Positions 1 to 8,952 of a DNA stretch of 64,000 nucleotides are shown piece after piece. The position numbers and the translations under genes are program-made. A model generated the notes under the pieces. It was not told the DNA's origin and searched no databases. It was given only the letters and a program-made list of their open reading frames with translations. Positions within the stretch are counted from its first letter, which is position 1, and every line of letters starts with the position of its first letter. This stretch comes from Dyadobacter diqingensis (GTDB lineage: Bacteria > Bacteroidota > Bacteroidia > Cytophagales > Spirosomataceae): the NCBI RefSeq assembly GCF_024220585.1, contig NZ_JAMXKF010000009.1:186001-250000 (forward strand), read 5' to 3'.

Positions 1-2592
1 AGCTCTTACTTTTGGGTCTTTGTGATCATCAAGAATTTTCGCCAGCGCATCATTATTATCAGAAATACCCAGTTCGCCGAGCATTTGTGCTGTGGCAATT
101 AAAATACTTGCATCGTCATCCTGTAACAATGTGCTGATCTGCGGTTTGATCTTGGCTTTTACCAACTCGGGGTTTCTGGTGATAACACCTCTGTAACGGC
201 CGTCAACGCGGTCGAGCACGGATGGATTAGCCCAGCTTCCCAAAGTCGCCAGGGCTTCTGCCCGCAGCTCTTTATCTACGTCAGTTCTTTTAGCGAAAGC
301 AATCAGGTCGTTAAGTTGTTCTTCACCTCCCACGCGGAGTGCAGCGTTGATGGCACGACGAAGTAAAGGCTCAGAAGTAAATCTTTTTTCTTTCAACGTG
401 GCTGCCAAAGCAGGCAGTGCAGGAACAATGGACAAATCGTCGTTGATAGCGCGGGCTGCCTCGGTGGCGATGTACTCATCTTTATCCTGCAAAAACAAAC
501 TTACTTTGTCGCTGCTTAACCGGCGTAAAACCAGCACAGCTGCCAGACGAAGGGATTTGTCAGAATTATTTGCCAAAGCTACCATCGGCTCCACTTCACC
601 GATGCGTGACAATGCCAAAACAGCGGCGTGTCTTAGATAAAGATCTTCATCTTTGTTCGCCTTGATCATATCCAGCAGGGGAGCTATCGCCTGTTTTTCG
701 TGAATTCTTCCCAAAGCCTGTGCTCCGAAGAATTTGACACGAGGATTTTTATCGGTTAACAATGGAAGCAATAATGGACCTGCTTCTGAAATTTTGGCAT
801 CTCCCAATACTTTTGCAGCTTGTGCAATAATTTCGGGATCCGAATCCTTTAACAAAGTCATCAGTGTATTAGCATAAGCCTTATCCTGGCGGGCCAGTTG
901 TCCAACGCCCCAGATTCCGTGCACGCGTGCCAGTTGATTTCCTGTTTGTGTAATGGCTTTATTCAGCTCAACGGCTCCTTTTGAACCACGAGATGCCAGT
1001 TCAAATTGTGATTTCAACCTGATTCTCATGTCAGGGTTCGACAGCAAAGTGAACAATAACGCTTCTGTTTGTTTTGAATAGTCCAGCTGCATCAGGCGTT
1101 TGGTCTCAATTCTAAGCGCCTTCAAGTCGTTTTTGCTATCAGTGACGTCAAGTTTCCAAACGCGACCGTAGTTTTTCGTATCCCATCCGTTGATCCAGTC
1201 GGCCACGTACAATGCACCATCCGGACCGAAACGAATACCTGTTGGCAAAATGCCACTCAGAATGTTTTTTTCGCCATCCAGTACGAAAGAGGCACCTTTT
1301 GGTTTTAAACCAAATGACCAGATTGGTGAACGTGCCGGGTTTCCAACAAACTCAACCAGGAAAAATTTGTTTTTCCATTCCGATCCCAAAGCGGTTCCTG
1401 GGTTGTACTGCATACCCGTAGGCCCGTTGTGGAAGTTTTGGATCGGAGGAATGATATAAGCAGCCTGTCCATCCCAACGTGGCACGTACAATTTTTCGTC
1501 CATCCAGACTTTATAGCTATTGTTCTTCGGGTCAGTATATTTTCCATACTGCCAGTTTGAACGCCAGCCTGCGTCAGAACCTTCCACGACGTGTACCAGA
1601 CGCTCGCTTTCGCCAGGATGGTCACCATCGTTATCCGAGCTGATCAGGTTTCCGTATTCGTCAAAAACAAATTCATGGGTATTTCTTAAACCTCCCGCAA
1701 ATATTTCGAAATCACTTCCATCCGGGTTTGAACGGGCAATGATCCCTTCATTCGGACGGCTATGATTAACACCTTCTTTGGTGGTGATGTTTGCACCAAT
1801 ATCACCGATGTTCCAGTAAATTTTTCCGTCAGGTCCCTCAATCGGGTTTGACATGCCGTGGCCGCCAAAACCGATATGTACGCCATATCCGTGGCTGATG
1901 GAAGTTTTTTCATCCAGGATGCCATCACCGTTGTTGTCTTTCAAACGCCATACATCCGGTGCTATAGCTACAAAAACATCATTTGCCCGAACCAATAAAC
2001 CTCCGGCAACATCGGAAACTTCTTCAAAGAAATCGCTCAGAATACGCATCGATACGTCGGCGATGCCGTCGTTATCCGTGTCTTCCAAACGCCAAACTTC
2101 ATCTTTTTCAACCGTCAGGTCTTTCCAGTCGTGAGAACCATCACCGTTCAAATCTTTGAGCCAGTTGTTTTCTTTGCTTTTGGCAGGATCAAAAGTGCTG
2201 CGTAAAAATGCCCGGCGGTCTTCAACGGATTGAAGCGCTATGGACGGTGTCATCCAGTTGCGGTGTCCGCGGATATCAAATTCCGAATTTTTTTGTCTGT
2301 TTGTCCTGTTCAGATATACTCTTCCCCTGTTATCTATGGCGATCGCAACAGGGTCGGGGGCGAGAGAATCAGATGCCCACAGGTCAAGTTTTAGCCCATC
2401 AGCAATTTTAACAACAGTGTTTTCACGGATTTCTTTGGATCGGGCTTTTGCCGTCGCGGCGTCTTCCTTGACAACCAGCGGTTTGCTCGAAATTTTCGAA
2501 GCCGTTGGAGCCATTTTCATACAGGAAACAACTACAACAGCGGTAAGAGCCAGAAGCGGGAGTGGTTTTCGTAAAAAGTTCTTTGGGATCAT
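1..2592 (-). CDS. PVC-type propeller / HEAT-repeat lipoprotein, C-terminus cut by window edge
   Basis: The frame is open from an ATG at 2592 to the window edge, giving 864 residues with no stop. The first 30 residues hold a basic start, a hydrophobic run and VVVVSC, a likely lipobox (Cys about residue 20), so it is probably a lipoprotein. Residues about 45-480 resemble the L-sorbosone-dehydrogenase-like beta-propeller of Bacteroidota and Planctomycetes, with DxNxDG-type loops (DTDNDGIAD, DNNGDGILD). From about 520 onwards there are HEAT-like helical repeats (for example IIAQAAKVLGDA, RVKFFGAQALGRI). Family members often end in a CxxCH cytochrome domain, which would lie outside the window. The substrate is unknown; sugar or polysaccharide oxidation is the usual guess. 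Confidence 0.8.
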   Translation of the reverse strand, partial: MIPKNFLRKPLPLLALTAVVVVSCMKMAPTASKISSKPLVVKEDAATAKARSKEIRENTVVKIADGLKLDLWASDSLAPDPVAIAIDNRGRVYLNRTNRQKNSEFDIRGHRNWMTPSIALQSVEDRRAFLRSTFDPAKSKENNWLKDLNGDGSHDWKDLTVEKDEVWRLEDTDNDGIADVSMRILSDFFEEVSDVAGGLLVRANDVFVAIAPDVWRLKDNNGDGILDEKTSISHGYGVHIGFGGHGMSNPIEGPDGKIYWNIGDIGANITTKEGVNHSRPNEGIIARSNPDGSDFEIFAGGLRNTHEFVFDEYGNLISSDNDGDHPGESERLVHVVEGSDAGWRSNWQYGKYTDPKNNSYKVWMDEKLYVPRWDGQAAYIIPPIQNFHNGPTGMQYNPGTALGSEWKNKFFLVEFVGNPARSPIWSFGLKPKGASFVLDGEKNILSGILPTGIRFGPDGALYVADWINGWDTKNYGRVWKLDVTDSKNDLKALRIETKRLMQLDYSKQTEALLFTLLSNPDMRIRLKSQFELASRGSKGAVELNKAITQTGNQLARVHGIWGVGQLARQDKAYANTLMTLLKDSDPEIIAQAAKVLGDAKISEAGPLLLPLLTDKNPRVKFFGAQALGRIHEKQAIAPLLDMIKANKDEDLYLRHAAVLALSRIGEVEPMVALANNSDKSLRLAAVLVLRRLSSDKVSLFLQDKDEYIATEAARAINDDLSIVPALPALAATLKEKRFTSEPLLRRAINAALRVGGEEQLNDLIAFAKRTDVDKELRAEALATLGSWANPSVLDRVDGRYRGVITRNPELVKAKIKPQISTLLQDDDASILIATAQMLGELGISDNNDALAKILDDHKDPKVRA

Positions 2593-2762
2593 CAGGTTGA
2601 ATTACTTTTTGATATGGAATTACGTCTTAGTCTTGAAAGACTAAATGTAAGTGAGAAAAGAGTTAAGAGGAAGAAAAGAATCTTTTTTACTGATAAAAAT
2701 GAGAATGAGTGTTGGGGAGGTGGAATATTCGGTGAGTGGAATGAGTCTAGGTAGGGTGAGAT

Positions 2763-2795
2763 AGAGAAGTCAAGTTTTCGAAACTTGACTTCTCT
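2763..2795. repeat. REP-like palindrome, family 1, copy 1
   Basis: Perfect 15-bp arms (AGAGAAGTCAAGTTT and its complement) sit around a 3-base centre. The element lies just upstream of the RAYT gene at 2824, and a near-identical palindrome follows that gene at 3542-3580. This is the usual arrangement of a RAYT with its REP elements. Confidence 0.8.
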
Positions 2796-2823
2796 GGACG
2801 ATGACCAGGTTTCCGCCCCACCC

Positions 2824-3519
2824 ATGCAAAATCAGAGATTAACAATAATTGATTACTGTATGCCGATAAATGACAAATACATCGAATCATTCTGCGCAAC
2901 TACCTTTTTACACGTAACCTGTAAGGCGGTAGGCAACGTCCTGCTTTTCAGAAATGACGAAAATCGCCGGTATTTTCTAAAAAAATATGCGGAGTATAGT
3001 TGTGGATATTTAGAGACATATAGTTATATCTTGTTGAGTAATCACGTTCATTGGTTAGTGAAAACTGTTTCTGAGGAATCATTATTACATTTTCTCCGGG
3101 GCATACCTCTTATCGACCGTAAATCACACCAAAAAAAATACCTTAAAAAAGAGATAAGCTTCGAAGAGGCAGTCGAGTTTCAGATGAAAGATTTTTTTAT
3201 TTCATATGCGATGTCGTACAACAAAAGATTCAATCGTAGTGGAGCATTATTTTTAAATCCATTCAGGAGAGTAAAAGTGGAAGACGAACAACATTTTACA
3301 CAGATTATTGTCTATCAGCATGCCAATGCATTGAAACATGGTATTTCGACAGATTTTGCAAATTATCTTTGGTCTTCTTACCGCTCTCTATTGTCTGAAA
3401 AACCGACAATTTTGAAGAGGGACGAGGTGTTAGGATGGTTTGGCGGGAGACAGGGGTTCGTTGCAGCACATTGTGAAATGAGTGAATATTATTATTCTCA
3501 TCCTAATGCGATAGAATAA
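2824..3519 (+). CDS. REP-associated tyrosine transposase (RAYT, TnpA_REP / IS200-like)
   Basis: Protein of 231 residues if started at the ATG at 2824. The frame opens at 2785, but that ATG lies inside the flanking palindrome, so I prefer 2824; 2860 is also possible. The HUH motif is NHVH (His74, His76), preceded by the hydrophobic SYILLS strand. The likely catalytic tyrosine is Tyr164 in IIVYQHANALKHG. HUH single-strand transposases of this class nick hairpin DNA. RAYTs usually act on REP palindromes rather than move as insertion sequences, which fits the palindromes at 2763-2795 and 3542-3580. The gene is intact and looks functional. Confidence 0.85.
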   Translation: MQNQRLTIIDYCMPINDKYIESFCATTFLHVTCKAVGNVLLFRNDENRRYFLKKYAEYSCGYLETYSYILLSNHVHWLVKTVSEESLLHFLRGIPLIDRKSHQKKYLKKEISFEEAVEFQMKDFFISYAMSYNKRFNRSGALFLNPFRRVKVEDEQHFTQIIVYQHANALKHGISTDFANYLWSSYRSLLSEKPTILKRDEVLGWFGGRQGFVAAHCEMSEYYYSHPNAIE

Positions 3520-3541
3520 TGTTTTTGGGGTATGAGAGGCC

Positions 3542-3580
3542 TTTAGAGAAGTCAAGTTTTCAAAACTTGACTTCTCTAAA
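3542..3580. repeat. REP-like palindrome, family 1, copy 2
   Basis: Perfect 19-bp arms (TTTAGAGAAGTCAAGTTTT and complement) surround a single central base. It lies 22 bp after the RAYT stop and 4 bp before the end of the convergent DUF763 gene, so it may also stop transcription from both sides. Confidence 0.8.
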
Positions 3581-3583
3581 ACA

Positions 3584-4789
3584 TCAAAACAATTCCAGCT
3601 GTCCTCCATTCCCTTTCGGCTTCTTAGCTTTTCCCATAACCGTCCGCCCTTCGTATTTCCAGGCGTTGTTTCGCTCCTCCTGAATCAGGTCGTCGAACCG
3701 GTTATTGGGCTGGAAATCTTTTTCCAGCTGAGCCGCTACTTTGGACAGATTTTTGAGTGCATCCGATTTATCATGATCACCCAGCCTGGATTTTTGTACA
3801 GCCTTGTCCAGAATCTGGATGGATTCATCGTAAATGGTTATCGGAACGGGGAAGGGATGACCGTCCTTACCTCCATGTGCGAACGAAAAACGGGCAGGAT
3901 CTGAAAATCTTGAAGGGGTTCCGTGAATAATTTCACTCACCAGTGTTAGCGACTGGATTGTTCTGGGACCAACTCCTTCCAGCAACAATAGCGATTCCAT
4001 ATCTTGAACGGGGTTATCGTGTGCCAAAGCCAGCACGGACCCTAGTCTTTTTAAATTGACATTTTCAGCACGGACGTCATGATGTTCCGGCATAATCAGT
4101 TTTCTGACCTCACGCATGATTTTATCAGGATTTTCTGCGGTGAGCTCTAAAATCCCCGAACGTGTTGGCGCTGCGGCTTTATCAGTCAGGTTTAAAATTT
4201 TTCCCTGATTCTGACCATAAATAAAAGTATGAGGTTCTTCAATAAATGATTTTATACTCGGAGAATGCCAGTGGTAACGGCGCGCCATTCGCTCATCCGG
4301 ATTCATACCTTGTTGAACAACGGCCCAGTTTCCTTCCTTTGATACGATAAAGGAATGCAGATAAAGCTGAAAGCCATCCTGAATGGCTGTGTTATCAACT
4401 TTGGCGGAAAGGCGGCTGTTATGGACCAGAAGATCCCCGTTTAACCCTGTTTTATTGGCAATAGCGATTAATTCAGCGGGTGTCTGCCGGGATTGTTTGC
4501 CTCTTCCCCCGCAAATATAAATTCCCAGGTCGGCCGATCTTTTGTTAACTGATCGTTTCAAAGCGCCCATTACAGAAGTTGTGATTCCGGAAGAATGCCA
4601 GTCCATACCCAGAACACAGCCCAGCGACTGAAACCAGAAAGGATCACTCATTTTTTGAAGTAAAACATCCCTTCCGTATTCTATTACAATGGATTCCACA
4701 ATGGCGCCACCCAGCAGGCTCATTCTTTGAGCCAGCCATTCGGGCACTCTTCCATAGTGCAAAGGCAAATCTGCATGTCCGCTTTTCAT
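3584..4789 (-). CDS. DUF763 domain protein
   Basis: A 401-residue protein covering a complete DUF763 domain. Family hallmarks I recognise are the N-terminal SGHADLPLHYGRVPEWL and a central GFQLYLHSFIVSKEGNWAVVQQGMN stretch (in parts), followed by YHWHSP. The LLLLEGVGPRTIQSL segment near residue 270 looks like a helix-hairpin-helix element of the kind that binds DNA. The family is common in archaea and scattered in bacteria, and its function is not established. The C-terminus is lysine-rich (GKAKKPKGNGGQ). It converges on the RAYT gene and has no obvious operon partner. Confidence 0.85.
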   Translation of the reverse strand: MKSGHADLPLHYGRVPEWLAQRMSLLGGAIVESIVIEYGRDVLLQKMSDPFWFQSLGCVLGMDWHSSGITTSVMGALKRSVNKRSADLGIYICGGRGKQSRQTPAELIAIANKTGLNGDLLVHNSRLSAKVDNTAIQDGFQLYLHSFIVSKEGNWAVVQQGMNPDERMARRYHWHSPSIKSFIEEPHTFIYGQNQGKILNLTDKAAAPTRSGILELTAENPDKIMREVRKLIMPEHHDVRAENVNLKRLGSVLALAHDNPVQDMESLLLLEGVGPRTIQSLTLVSEIIHGTPSRFSDPARFSFAHGGKDGHPFPVPITIYDESIQILDKAVQKSRLGDHDKSDALKNLSKVAAQLEKDFQPNNRFDDLIQEERNNAWKYEGRTVMGKAKKPKGNGGQLELF

Positions 4790-4958
4790 AGAAGTGTAAG
4801 TTACTCAAAATAGTGAAGACGTAGAAAAACAGAAACCATAACTACGGTAGAACAAACCCGAAGGAAATCAGTTTTTTTAATTTTAAGGAAGACAAGAGCA
4901 AAACAAGGGCGATATTTGCACAAATATTTTACTGAAAAATTTAAAATCTGACAATGAT

Positions 4959-5204
4959 ATGACCAATAACGATATCCTTAAAAAGTTACGTGTAGCGCTT
5001 CATTTGAGAAATGATGAAATAATCAAAATTCTGGCACTGGTTGACTTTAAAGTAACTGCAAGTGAATTAGGCGCGTTATTTCGTAAGGAAGGCCATGAAA
5101 ATTATAAGCCATGCGGCGATCAGCTCCTTCGTAATTTCCTGAACGGATTGATCATCCACATGCGCGGACCCTCTGCGGACGGCAAGGTTAGAGACGAGGA
5201 ATAA
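4959..5204 (+). CDS. DUF1456 family protein (YehS-like, single repeat)
   Basis: An 81-residue protein starting MTNNDILKKLRVAL. It matches one copy of the DUF1456 repeat (LRNDEIIKILALVDF, ELGALFRKEGHENYKPCGDQLLRNFLNGL). Enterobacterial YehS has two such repeats in about 156 residues, so this is a half-size, single-repeat form. The function is unknown. A 16-bp palindrome (ATATTTG CA CAAATAT, 4912-4927) lies 31 bp upstream and could be an operator. Confidence 0.8.
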   Translation: MTNNDILKKLRVALHLRNDEIIKILALVDFKVTASELGALFRKEGHENYKPCGDQLLRNFLNGLIIHMRGPSADGKVRDEE

Positions 5205-5348
5205 TTAGAAAAGAATCGATATTAACGGGAAGTAAAAGCTTCCTGATGATATCATTTTTTATATCTTTGAGTTCAACGGGTATTGTTTAGAGGTAAATTA
5301 TCCCGTCGGCTCGTTGCCTTACATGCTAAATAACTTAATAAACATCCA

Positions 5349-6638
5349 ATGTTAATTCAGGTAATTATTACCCTAGTCCTAGTTCTATTGAATGGTTTTT
5401 TTGTAGCTGCCGAGTTTGCTATTGTAAAAATAAGAGCTTCTCAACTTGAACAAAAGGCGCAGGAGGGTAATAAAATGGCCATTTTGTCCAAACAAATTGT
5501 GTCTAATCTGGATGGTTATCTGGCTGCTACTCAATTCGGGATAACCTTGGCGAGTCTTGGACTCGGTTGGATCGGAGAGCCGGTTGTGTCCAAGATATTG
5601 ATCAGTGGAGTAGAATTGATCGGTATTACGCTGGACCCGGTTCTCGCACATCAGATTGCCCTGCCAACAGCATTTGCGATTATCACCGTACTTCACATTG
5701 TTTTTGGAGAACTTGCTCCCAAATCCATCGCTATTCAGCGCCCTGAGGCCACAACTTTGTTCTTGTCTTATCCCTTGCATGGATTCTTCATCGTGTTCCG
5801 CCCGATTGTATGGATTTTGAACGGCATTGCCAATTTTATATTAAAAGGTATTGGTATCACGCCAACCCATGGCAGTGAAGTGCACAGCAGTGATGAATTG
5901 CGTTATCTTGTCCAGCAGCAGAAAGACAGCGGGATGATCGAAGCGGCAGATTATGACCTTATTAAAAACGCATTTAATTTTTCTGAGCGTATAGCAAAGC
6001 AGGTTATGATACCGAGAACCAAAGTCGTTGGTGTAGATATCAATGATTTTACCGAGGCCGATCTTGAAAAGGTTTTGGAGGAAGGTTATTCGAGAATCCC
6101 GGTTTATGAAGATTCGATGGATCAGATTGTCGGTGTGCTTCATCTGAAAGATTTACTGATGAAGATGAGAAAAGGCAGTGAAATAATACTTTCTGAGCTT
6201 GTGAGGCCTATATCCATGGTGCCGGAGTCAAAACCGATCGGAGCTATTTTACGTGATTTTCAGTTGAGCCGCCAGCAAATGGCGGTTATTGTCAATGAAT
6301 ACGGCGGAGTGGAAGGTATCGTTACCATGGAAGATATTCTGGAAGAACTGGTTGGGGAAATTCAGGATGAATATGACAACGAAACGCCTATCGTTAAAAA
6401 TGAAAATGGCAATTATCTGGTATTAGGCTCCGCTTCTCTGAGTGATATCAATGAGCATCTTCCTACGGACATCTTCAAGGAAGGCGATTACGAAACGCTG
6501 GCCGGTTTTCTGATTTCCAAGTTTAACAGAATTCCGTCGATCGGTGAAAAAGTGCGGACGAAAGATTATGAATTTATGGTCATGAAAAAACAGCGGAGCA
6601 TGATATCACTTGTGCAGATTACTGCGTTGGAAGATTAG
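5349..6638 (+). CDS. CNNM/CorC-type membrane transporter (hemolysin family, DUF21-CBS-CBS-CorC)
   Basis: A 429-residue protein. Residues 1-190 form a DUF21 membrane domain with three to four transmembrane helices (LIQVIITLVLVLLNGFFVAAEFA at the start). Residues about 205-330 hold two CBS domains (VMIPRTKVVGVDI; YSRIPVYEDSMDQIVGVLHLKDLL; VNEYGGVEGIVTMEDILEELVGEI). Residues 345-420 are the CorC_HlyC domain. The family includes magnesium/cobalt exporters, and in gliding Bacteroidota the paralogue GldE. I cannot tell a general CNNM transporter from GldE here; no other gld gene is in the window. Confidence 0.88.
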   Translation: MLIQVIITLVLVLLNGFFVAAEFAIVKIRASQLEQKAQEGNKMAILSKQIVSNLDGYLAATQFGITLASLGLGWIGEPVVSKILISGVELIGITLDPVLAHQIALPTAFAIITVLHIVFGELAPKSIAIQRPEATTLFLSYPLHGFFIVFRPIVWILNGIANFILKGIGITPTHGSEVHSSDELRYLVQQQKDSGMIEAADYDLIKNAFNFSERIAKQVMIPRTKVVGVDINDFTEADLEKVLEEGYSRIPVYEDSMDQIVGVLHLKDLLMKMRKGSEIILSELVRPISMVPESKPIGAILRDFQLSRQQMAVIVNEYGGVEGIVTMEDILEELVGEIQDEYDNETPIVKNENGNYLVLGSASLSDINEHLPTDIFKEGDYETLAGFLISKFNRIPSIGEKVRTKDYEFMVMKKQRSMISLVQITALED

Positions 6639-6710
6639 TATTCCGGCCTGGAATTTAACCCGTTGCGAATGGTTTTTTGAAAATATCAGCCACAATAATA
6701 TCATAGCGCC

Positions 6711-7058
6711 ATGAAAATTTATTCCGTGATTGTAATTGGAACGGTCTTTTTGCTTAGCCTGCCCGCACATGCGCAGAAGAAGCAACAGAAGGAAAGCTTT
6801 CCGACTTATGAGCAGATCATGCCGAAGTTTTCAGAAATGACCGATCACGGACTACCTTCCAAAACACAGACTTATGAGTCACCCGACGGGCAGGTCTCGA
6901 CATTTAATGAGGTAAATGCCAACGGTACGGCCAGGTTTGTAAGAACAGAGATGGTCGTTATTCCAAACGGAAACCGCGATAGTACAGATAAGGAAAAGAA
7001 AAAATCAGGAAAAAGTGCTTCTCAAAAAACAGATAATAAACTGAAATTAAAGGAGTAG
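6711..7058 (+). CDS. Small secreted protein of unknown function
   Basis: 115 residues with a clear signal peptide (MKIYSVIVIGTVFLLSLPAHA, cut before QKKQQ). The mature part is short, with a lysine-rich tail ending KLKLKE. I do not recognise a family. It follows the CNNM transporter by 72 bp on the same strand and may share its transcript. The good signal sequence and start position support it being a real gene. Confidence 0.6.
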   Translation: MKIYSVIVIGTVFLLSLPAHAQKKQQKESFPTYEQIMPKFSEMTDHGLPSKTQTYESPDGQVSTFNEVNANGTARFVRTEMVVIPNGNRDSTDKEKKKSGKSASQKTDNKLKLKE

Positions 7059-7084
7059 GCGCAGAGTAATTTTGGAATGTTTTA

Positions 7085-7774
7085 TCAGCCGTTGTTATAT
7101 ACCTTTAAAATGGGTTCTCTTAGTTTTTGTCCACTGTTGCTCAATACAAAGGCAATAGTCTCCGCAATGTCTGACGGTGCAATCCATTTGGTGAAATCGG
7201 CATCCGGCATAGCTTCGCGGTTTGGAGGCGTGTCAATGATGCTGGGAACGATGACCGTAGCGGTGATATTCTTTGATTTTCCCTGGGCGTTAATAAATTC
7301 GGCCATTTTAAATATCAGCGATTTGGAAAGCGCGTAGGCAAAACTCCCTTGTCCCTGATCTGCTTCCAGTGCCGGCCTGGCGCCGATAAAGATAAACTGA
7401 CCGCCGCCATTTGCTTCAAAATGGGCCATTAAAGGTTTAACCAAATGAAAGGCGGTGAAAAAATTTACTCCAAACATTTTTTCAATCAAGGCATCGTCGG
7501 TTTGTGCGATATCTCCCATGGCAAAAGCACCCGCCAGGAATATTCCTGCCTGAATGGTTTTTGCTTTCGATAGCGTCTGATCTACAAAGTTGAGCGAAGC
7601 TTCGTTGTCCAGTAAGTTTACAGCCTGAGCGCTTACATTTTCAAAATCATCAAACATCCCGGGATTTTTGGAACCGGACGTCACATAAAGCTTATTGCCG
7701 TTTTCTGAAAGTCGTTTTACAACTTCTTGGCCAAGATTTCCGGAAGCGCCGCTGATGATGATGTTTTGAGACAT
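7085..7774 (-). CDS. SDR family NAD(P)-dependent oxidoreductase
   Basis: A 229-residue short-chain dehydrogenase. The cofactor-binding glycine motif is SGASGNLG (residues 8-15), and the active-site YxxxK is YALSK. Classical SDRs have about 250 residues, so this is slightly short but complete. The substrate cannot be read from the sequence. It is convergent with the secreted-protein gene and is not linked to a recognisable pathway. Confidence 0.85.
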   Translation of the reverse strand: MSQNIIISGASGNLGQEVVKRLSENGNKLYVTSGSKNPGMFDDFENVSAQAVNLLDNEASLNFVDQTLSKAKTIQAGIFLAGAFAMGDIAQTDDALIEKMFGVNFFTAFHLVKPLMAHFEANGGGQFIFIGARPALEADQGQGSFAYALSKSLIFKMAEFINAQGKSKNITATVIVPSIIDTPPNREAMPDADFTKWIAPSDIAETIAFVLSNSGQKLREPILKVYNNG

Positions 7775-7855
7775 GATTTGATGAATTTTGTTGAGGTATG
7801 TTGAATGTGAAAGAAACTTGCCGGAGGAAAATCAGGGAAGTTAGGTTTGCAAACG

Positions 7856-7900
7856 GAGAAGTCAAGACTGGGCGTCCCCCTTTGCAAATCTTGACTTCTC
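7856..7900. repeat. REP-like inverted repeat, family 1, solo copy
   Basis: Arms of 12 bp (GAGAAGTCAAGA at 7856-7867 and TCTTGACTTCTC at 7889-7900) share the core of the two palindromes that flank the RAYT at 2824. Here the loop is 21 nt. It lies between the SDR start and the 3' end of galU, about 4.3 kb from the transposase. Confidence 0.7.
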
Positions 7901-7951
7901 TGATGCAGTATCTAAATTCATTCGTTTTCTCAAAAATAATGAGAAAACGGC

Positions 7952-8815
7952 CTATTTATTCAAAAGATCAATCAGGAACTTTCTGAAAGGCTCGGCGAAT
8001 TCTTTTCTTTTCAACGCAAACTCCACAGTCGTTTTCAGATAATCGAGCTTGTCGCCGATATCGTGACGTTTTCCTTCGATATGATGTGCGTAGATATTTT
8101 CACGTTTCAAAAGCAACAACAGCGAGTCAGTCAGCTGAATTTCATTGTTTTTTCCTTTTGGCGTTTGTTCAATCGTATTGAAAATTTCAGGCGTCAGGAT
8201 GTAACGTCCGGCAATGGCAAGATTGGAAGGAGCCAGGTCCAAAGCCGGTTTTTCAACCAGTGTGCTCAGTTCGAGGATTGTGTCGCTTAGAGAAGTTCCG
8301 CCGACGATACCATAACGATTTACTTTGTTGGCAGGAACCTGCTCAACGGCAATCACCGATCCGCCATACTGCTCGTAAGTGTCCATCAATTGTTGTGTAA
8401 CAGGAATCACAGAATCCATGATCGTATCGCCCAGTAATACCGCAAATGGCTCATTGCCAACATGATGTCTGGCGTAATAAATAGCGTCTCCCAATCCGTT
8501 TGCTTCTTTCTGGCGAACAAAATGTACGTTAGCCATATCAGCCAGACGACGCATTTCATTAAACCAGATCATATCTTCTTTTTCTTCCAGACGGGATTCC
8601 AGTTCCACGTTGCGGTCGAAGTGATCTTCGATGGCACGTTTCCCTTTTCCTGAGATAATCAGAATATCTTCAATACCCGAATCAACGGCTTCCTGCACCA
8701 CATATTGAATGGTTGGAATGTCAATGATCGGCAACATTTCTTTTGGCATCGATTTTGTTGCCGGCAAAAAACGGGTTCCAAGTCCGGCAGCAGGAATTAC
8801 AGCTTTACGAATCAT
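7952..8815 (-). CDS. galU: UTP--glucose-1-phosphate uridylyltransferase
   Basis: A 287-residue nucleotidyltransferase of usual GalU length. The signature AAGLGTRFLPATKSMPKEML starts at about residue 9. Later conserved blocks include GLGDAIYYARHHVGNEPFAVLLGD, split here only by reading. It makes UDP-glucose from UTP and glucose 1-phosphate. It lies downstream of a glucuronokinase-like gene on the same strand, which raises the possibility of a role with glucuronic acid 1-phosphate too. The start is the ATG at 8815, as MIRKAVIPAAG fits the family N-terminus. Confidence 0.93.
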   Translation of the reverse strand: MIRKAVIPAAGLGTRFLPATKSMPKEMLPIIDIPTIQYVVQEAVDSGIEDILIISGKGKRAIEDHFDRNVELESRLEEKEDMIWFNEMRRLADMANVHFVRQKEANGLGDAIYYARHHVGNEPFAVLLGDTIMDSVIPVTQQLMDTYEQYGGSVIAVEQVPANKVNRYGIVGGTSLSDTILELSTLVEKPALDLAPSNLAIAGRYILTPEIFNTIEQTPKGKNNEIQLTDSLLLLLKRENIYAHHIEGKRHDIGDKLDYLKTTVEFALKRKEFAEPFRKFLIDLLNK

Positions 8816-8828
8816 ATATTTTTAGGTT

Positions 8829-8948
8829 TTAGCTATTAGCGGTTGGGCGTTAGTGCGTGACTAACAACTGTTCAATTATAATTGATTATATATTTTATAA
8901 AAGTGTTTAGGTGACGAGCTAATAGCTAACCGCTAAAAGCCAACAGCT
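8829..8948. repeat. Inverted pair of degenerate heptamer repeats (YYRGC type)
   Basis: Two short tandem arrays face each other in the 137-bp galU/glucuronokinase spacer. The left array (8829-8855) reads TTTTAGC, TATTAGC, GGTTGGG, CGTTAGT. The right array (8918-8948) reads GCTAATA, GCTAACC, GCTAAAA, GCCAACA, GCT, which is the same heptamer on the other strand. Related arrays occur at 46165-46199 and 57654-57677. Confidence 0.6.
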
Positions 8949-8952
8949 CTGA

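Noticed and set aside
1190-2644. Several plus-strand frames of 60-134 codons
   Set aside because: They are antisense to the HEAT-repeat lipoprotein gene and show no family features.
4912-4927. Palindrome ATATTTG-CA-CAAATAT containing ATTTGCA, as a DeoR regulator site
   Set aside because: A single copy in AT-rich DNA is too weak to link to the DeoR cluster 35 kb away.
7798-7986. 62-codon frame between the SDR and galU genes
   Set aside because: It runs through the family 1 repeat and into the galU 3' end on the opposite strand, with no family similarity.
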